NCBI GenBank assembly: GCA_016178435.1
Contig: JACOTK010000192.1
Coordinates: forward strand, 1 to 6,521
Length of the DNA: 6,521 bases
Source of the DNA: Actinomycetota bacterium
GTDB taxonomy: Bacteria > Actinomycetota > Acidimicrobiia > Acidimicrobiales > CADCSY01
Direction of reading: 5' to 3'
Of the stretch, positions 5,782 through 6,521 are shown piece after piece. The notes below the pieces were generated by a model. It was not told the origin of the DNA and ran no database searches. It saw nothing but the letters and a program-made list of their open reading frames with translations. Position 1 is the first letter of the stretch; each line of letters starts with the position of its first letter. The translations under genes and the position numbers were made by a program.

Positions 5782-6521
5782 TTACCCGAGCCCGCCACCG
5801 CACGACCCGTCGCCGCACGACCCGTCGCCGCACGACCCTTCACCGCACGACCCTTCACCGCACGACCCTTCACCGCACGACCCTTCACCGCCGACCCCGT
5901 CGGACTCACCCCGTGCGGCGGTGATGGCGGTCCGCGACGAGGTTGCGAAGGTCATCGTCGGCCAGGAAGGCGTGCTGTCGGGCCTCGTGGTCGCCATGTT
6001 GGTCGGTGGCCATGTGCTCCTCGAGGGTGTGCCCGGTGTAGCGAAGACCCTGCTGGTAAAGGCGCTGGCGGCGGCTTTCGAGCTCGAGACCAGGCGCATC
6101 CAGTTCACCCCCGACCTCATGCCCTCCGATGTCATCGGCCAGAGCATCCTCGAACAGGGCGGGGACCGGTCGGGGTTTCGGTTCCGGGAGGGTCCGGTCT
6201 TCACGAACATCTTGCTGGCCGACGAGATCAACCGGACGCCGCCCAAGACCCAGTCGTCGCTGCTCGAGGCGATGGAGGAGCACCAGGTGTCGGTCGACGG
6301 TCTGGCACGGCCGCTGCCCGACCCCTTCATCGTGGTCGCGACGCAGAACCCCGTGGAGTACGAGGGGACCTATCCACTGCCCGAGGCGCAGCTCGACCGC
6401 TTTCTCCTCAAGCTCATCGTTCCGTACCCCTCGGCGGACCAGGAGTTGGACATCGTCGCCCGCCATGACGCCGGTCTCAACCCCCATGACCTGGCGGCAA
6501 TCGGCATCCGTGCCGTCGCCG
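5774..6521 (+). CDS. MoxR-family AAA+ ATPase with Pro-rich repeat N terminus (3' partial)
   Basis: The frame is open to the window end, giving 249 residues. Residues 1-47 form an unusual Pro/His/Asp/Ser-rich extension containing six PHDPS repeats (9-38). The MoxR core then begins (RAAVMAVRDEVAKVIVGQE, 47-65). Walker A is GVPGVAKT (85-92, Lys91). The MoxR signature IQFTPDLMPSDVIG is at 109-122, Walker B is ILLADEINR (146-154, Asp150/Glu151), sensor 1 is in ATQNP (Asn192), and the arginine-finger motif PEAQLDRF ends at 210. All key ATPase residues are intact. The lid domain is mostly beyond the window. MoxR ATPases are thought to act as chaperones that activate or assemble partner proteins, usually with a DUF58/VWA protein encoded next. 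The start overlaps the DUF4350 gene by 8 bases and has a strong ribosome site. The family call is essentially certain; the substrate is unknown. Confidence 0.95.
   Translation, partial: MSDYPSPPPHDPSPHDPSPHDPSPHDPSPHDPSPHDPSPPTPSDSPRAAVMAVRDEVAKVIVGQEGVLSGLVVAMLVGGHVLLEGVPGVAKTLLVKALAAAFELETRRIQFTPDLMPSDVIGQSILEQGGDRSGFRFREGPVFTNILLADEINRTPPKTQSSLLEAMEEHQVSVDGLARPLPDPFIVVATQNPVEYEGTYPLPEAQLDRFLLKLIVPYPSADQELDIVARHDAGLNPHDLAAIGIRAVA
5798..5887 (+). repeat. Six 15-bp tandem repeats within the MoxR gene
   Basis: Six head-to-tail 15-base units encode Pro-His-Asp-Pro-Ser. Units 1-2 are CCGCACGACCCGTCG. Units 3-6 are CCGCACGACCCTTCA and identical to each other, so the array holds two internally uniform blocks. 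A degenerate Pro-Pro-Thr-Pro-Ser follows at 5888-5902. The period is a multiple of three, so copy-number change would keep the frame. The lack of synonymous drift within each block points to recent expansion by slippage or unequal recombination. Confidence 0.97.

Noticed and set aside
5798..5887. CRISPR-like array
   Set aside because: The units are 15 bp, directly adjacent without spacers and in frame with a coding gene. This is a coding tandem repeat.
5921..5926. Alternative MoxR start at GTG 5921 or ATG 5924
   Set aside because: It would give a family-typical N terminus, but no good ribosome site precedes it. ATG 5774 has GGGAGG at ideal spacing and overlaps the upstream gene like its neighbours.
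5782..6330. Minus-strand frames with GEGSC- or VKGRA-type repeats
   Set aside because: These regular peptides are only the reverse-strand reading of the 15-bp tandem repeat in the MoxR gene. The + frame continues into a canonical AAA+ domain.

Overview
The window is high-GC DNA with tightly packed genes, GTG as well as ATG starts, and candidate leaderless promoters. Together with the gene families present, this points to an actinobacterium. An acidimicrobial-type lineage is my guess, not something the sequence proves. There are six protein genes, the first and last cut by the window edges. I saw no rRNA, tRNA, CRISPR array, insertion sequence or transposase.

Left part (1-2926), carbohydrate-related. 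A GH57/DUF3536 glycoside-hydrolase-like gene enters from the left on the + strand. It runs convergently into, and overlaps, a two-gene minus-strand unit: galT (galactose-1-phosphate uridylyltransferase family), followed 21 bases later by a small SRPBCC/polyketide-cyclase-like protein. GH57 and GalT suggest sugar or alpha-glucan metabolism. The SRPBCC protein has no clear link to it.

Middle (2927-3042). A 116-base divergent intergenic region separates galT from the rightward operon. Each side carries a TANNNT -10-like hexamer (TAGCGT and TAGCAT) 6-8 bases before the start codon. This fits leaderless transcription in both directions.

Right part (3043-6521), a rightward operon of the common 'MoxR-DUF4129-DUF4350' type: a six-TM membrane protein, a single-TM DUF4129-like protein, a two-TM DUF4350-like protein, and a MoxR-family AAA+ ATPase cut by the window end. 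The genes are 7 bases apart or overlap by 4 and 8 bases, so translational coupling is likely. In related genomes a DUF58 (von Willebrand-like) gene usually follows MoxR, but it would lie outside this window. The system is thought to act at the membrane as a chaperone or assembly machine, but its substrate is unknown.

The most unusual feature is at the MoxR N terminus: six in-frame 15-bp tandem repeats encoding Pro-His-Asp-Pro-Ser, placed ahead of an otherwise canonical AAA+ domain. I found no convincing wholly new system. The other points worth a second look are the GH57 C-terminal tail that overlaps its neighbour, and the paired leaderless promoters.
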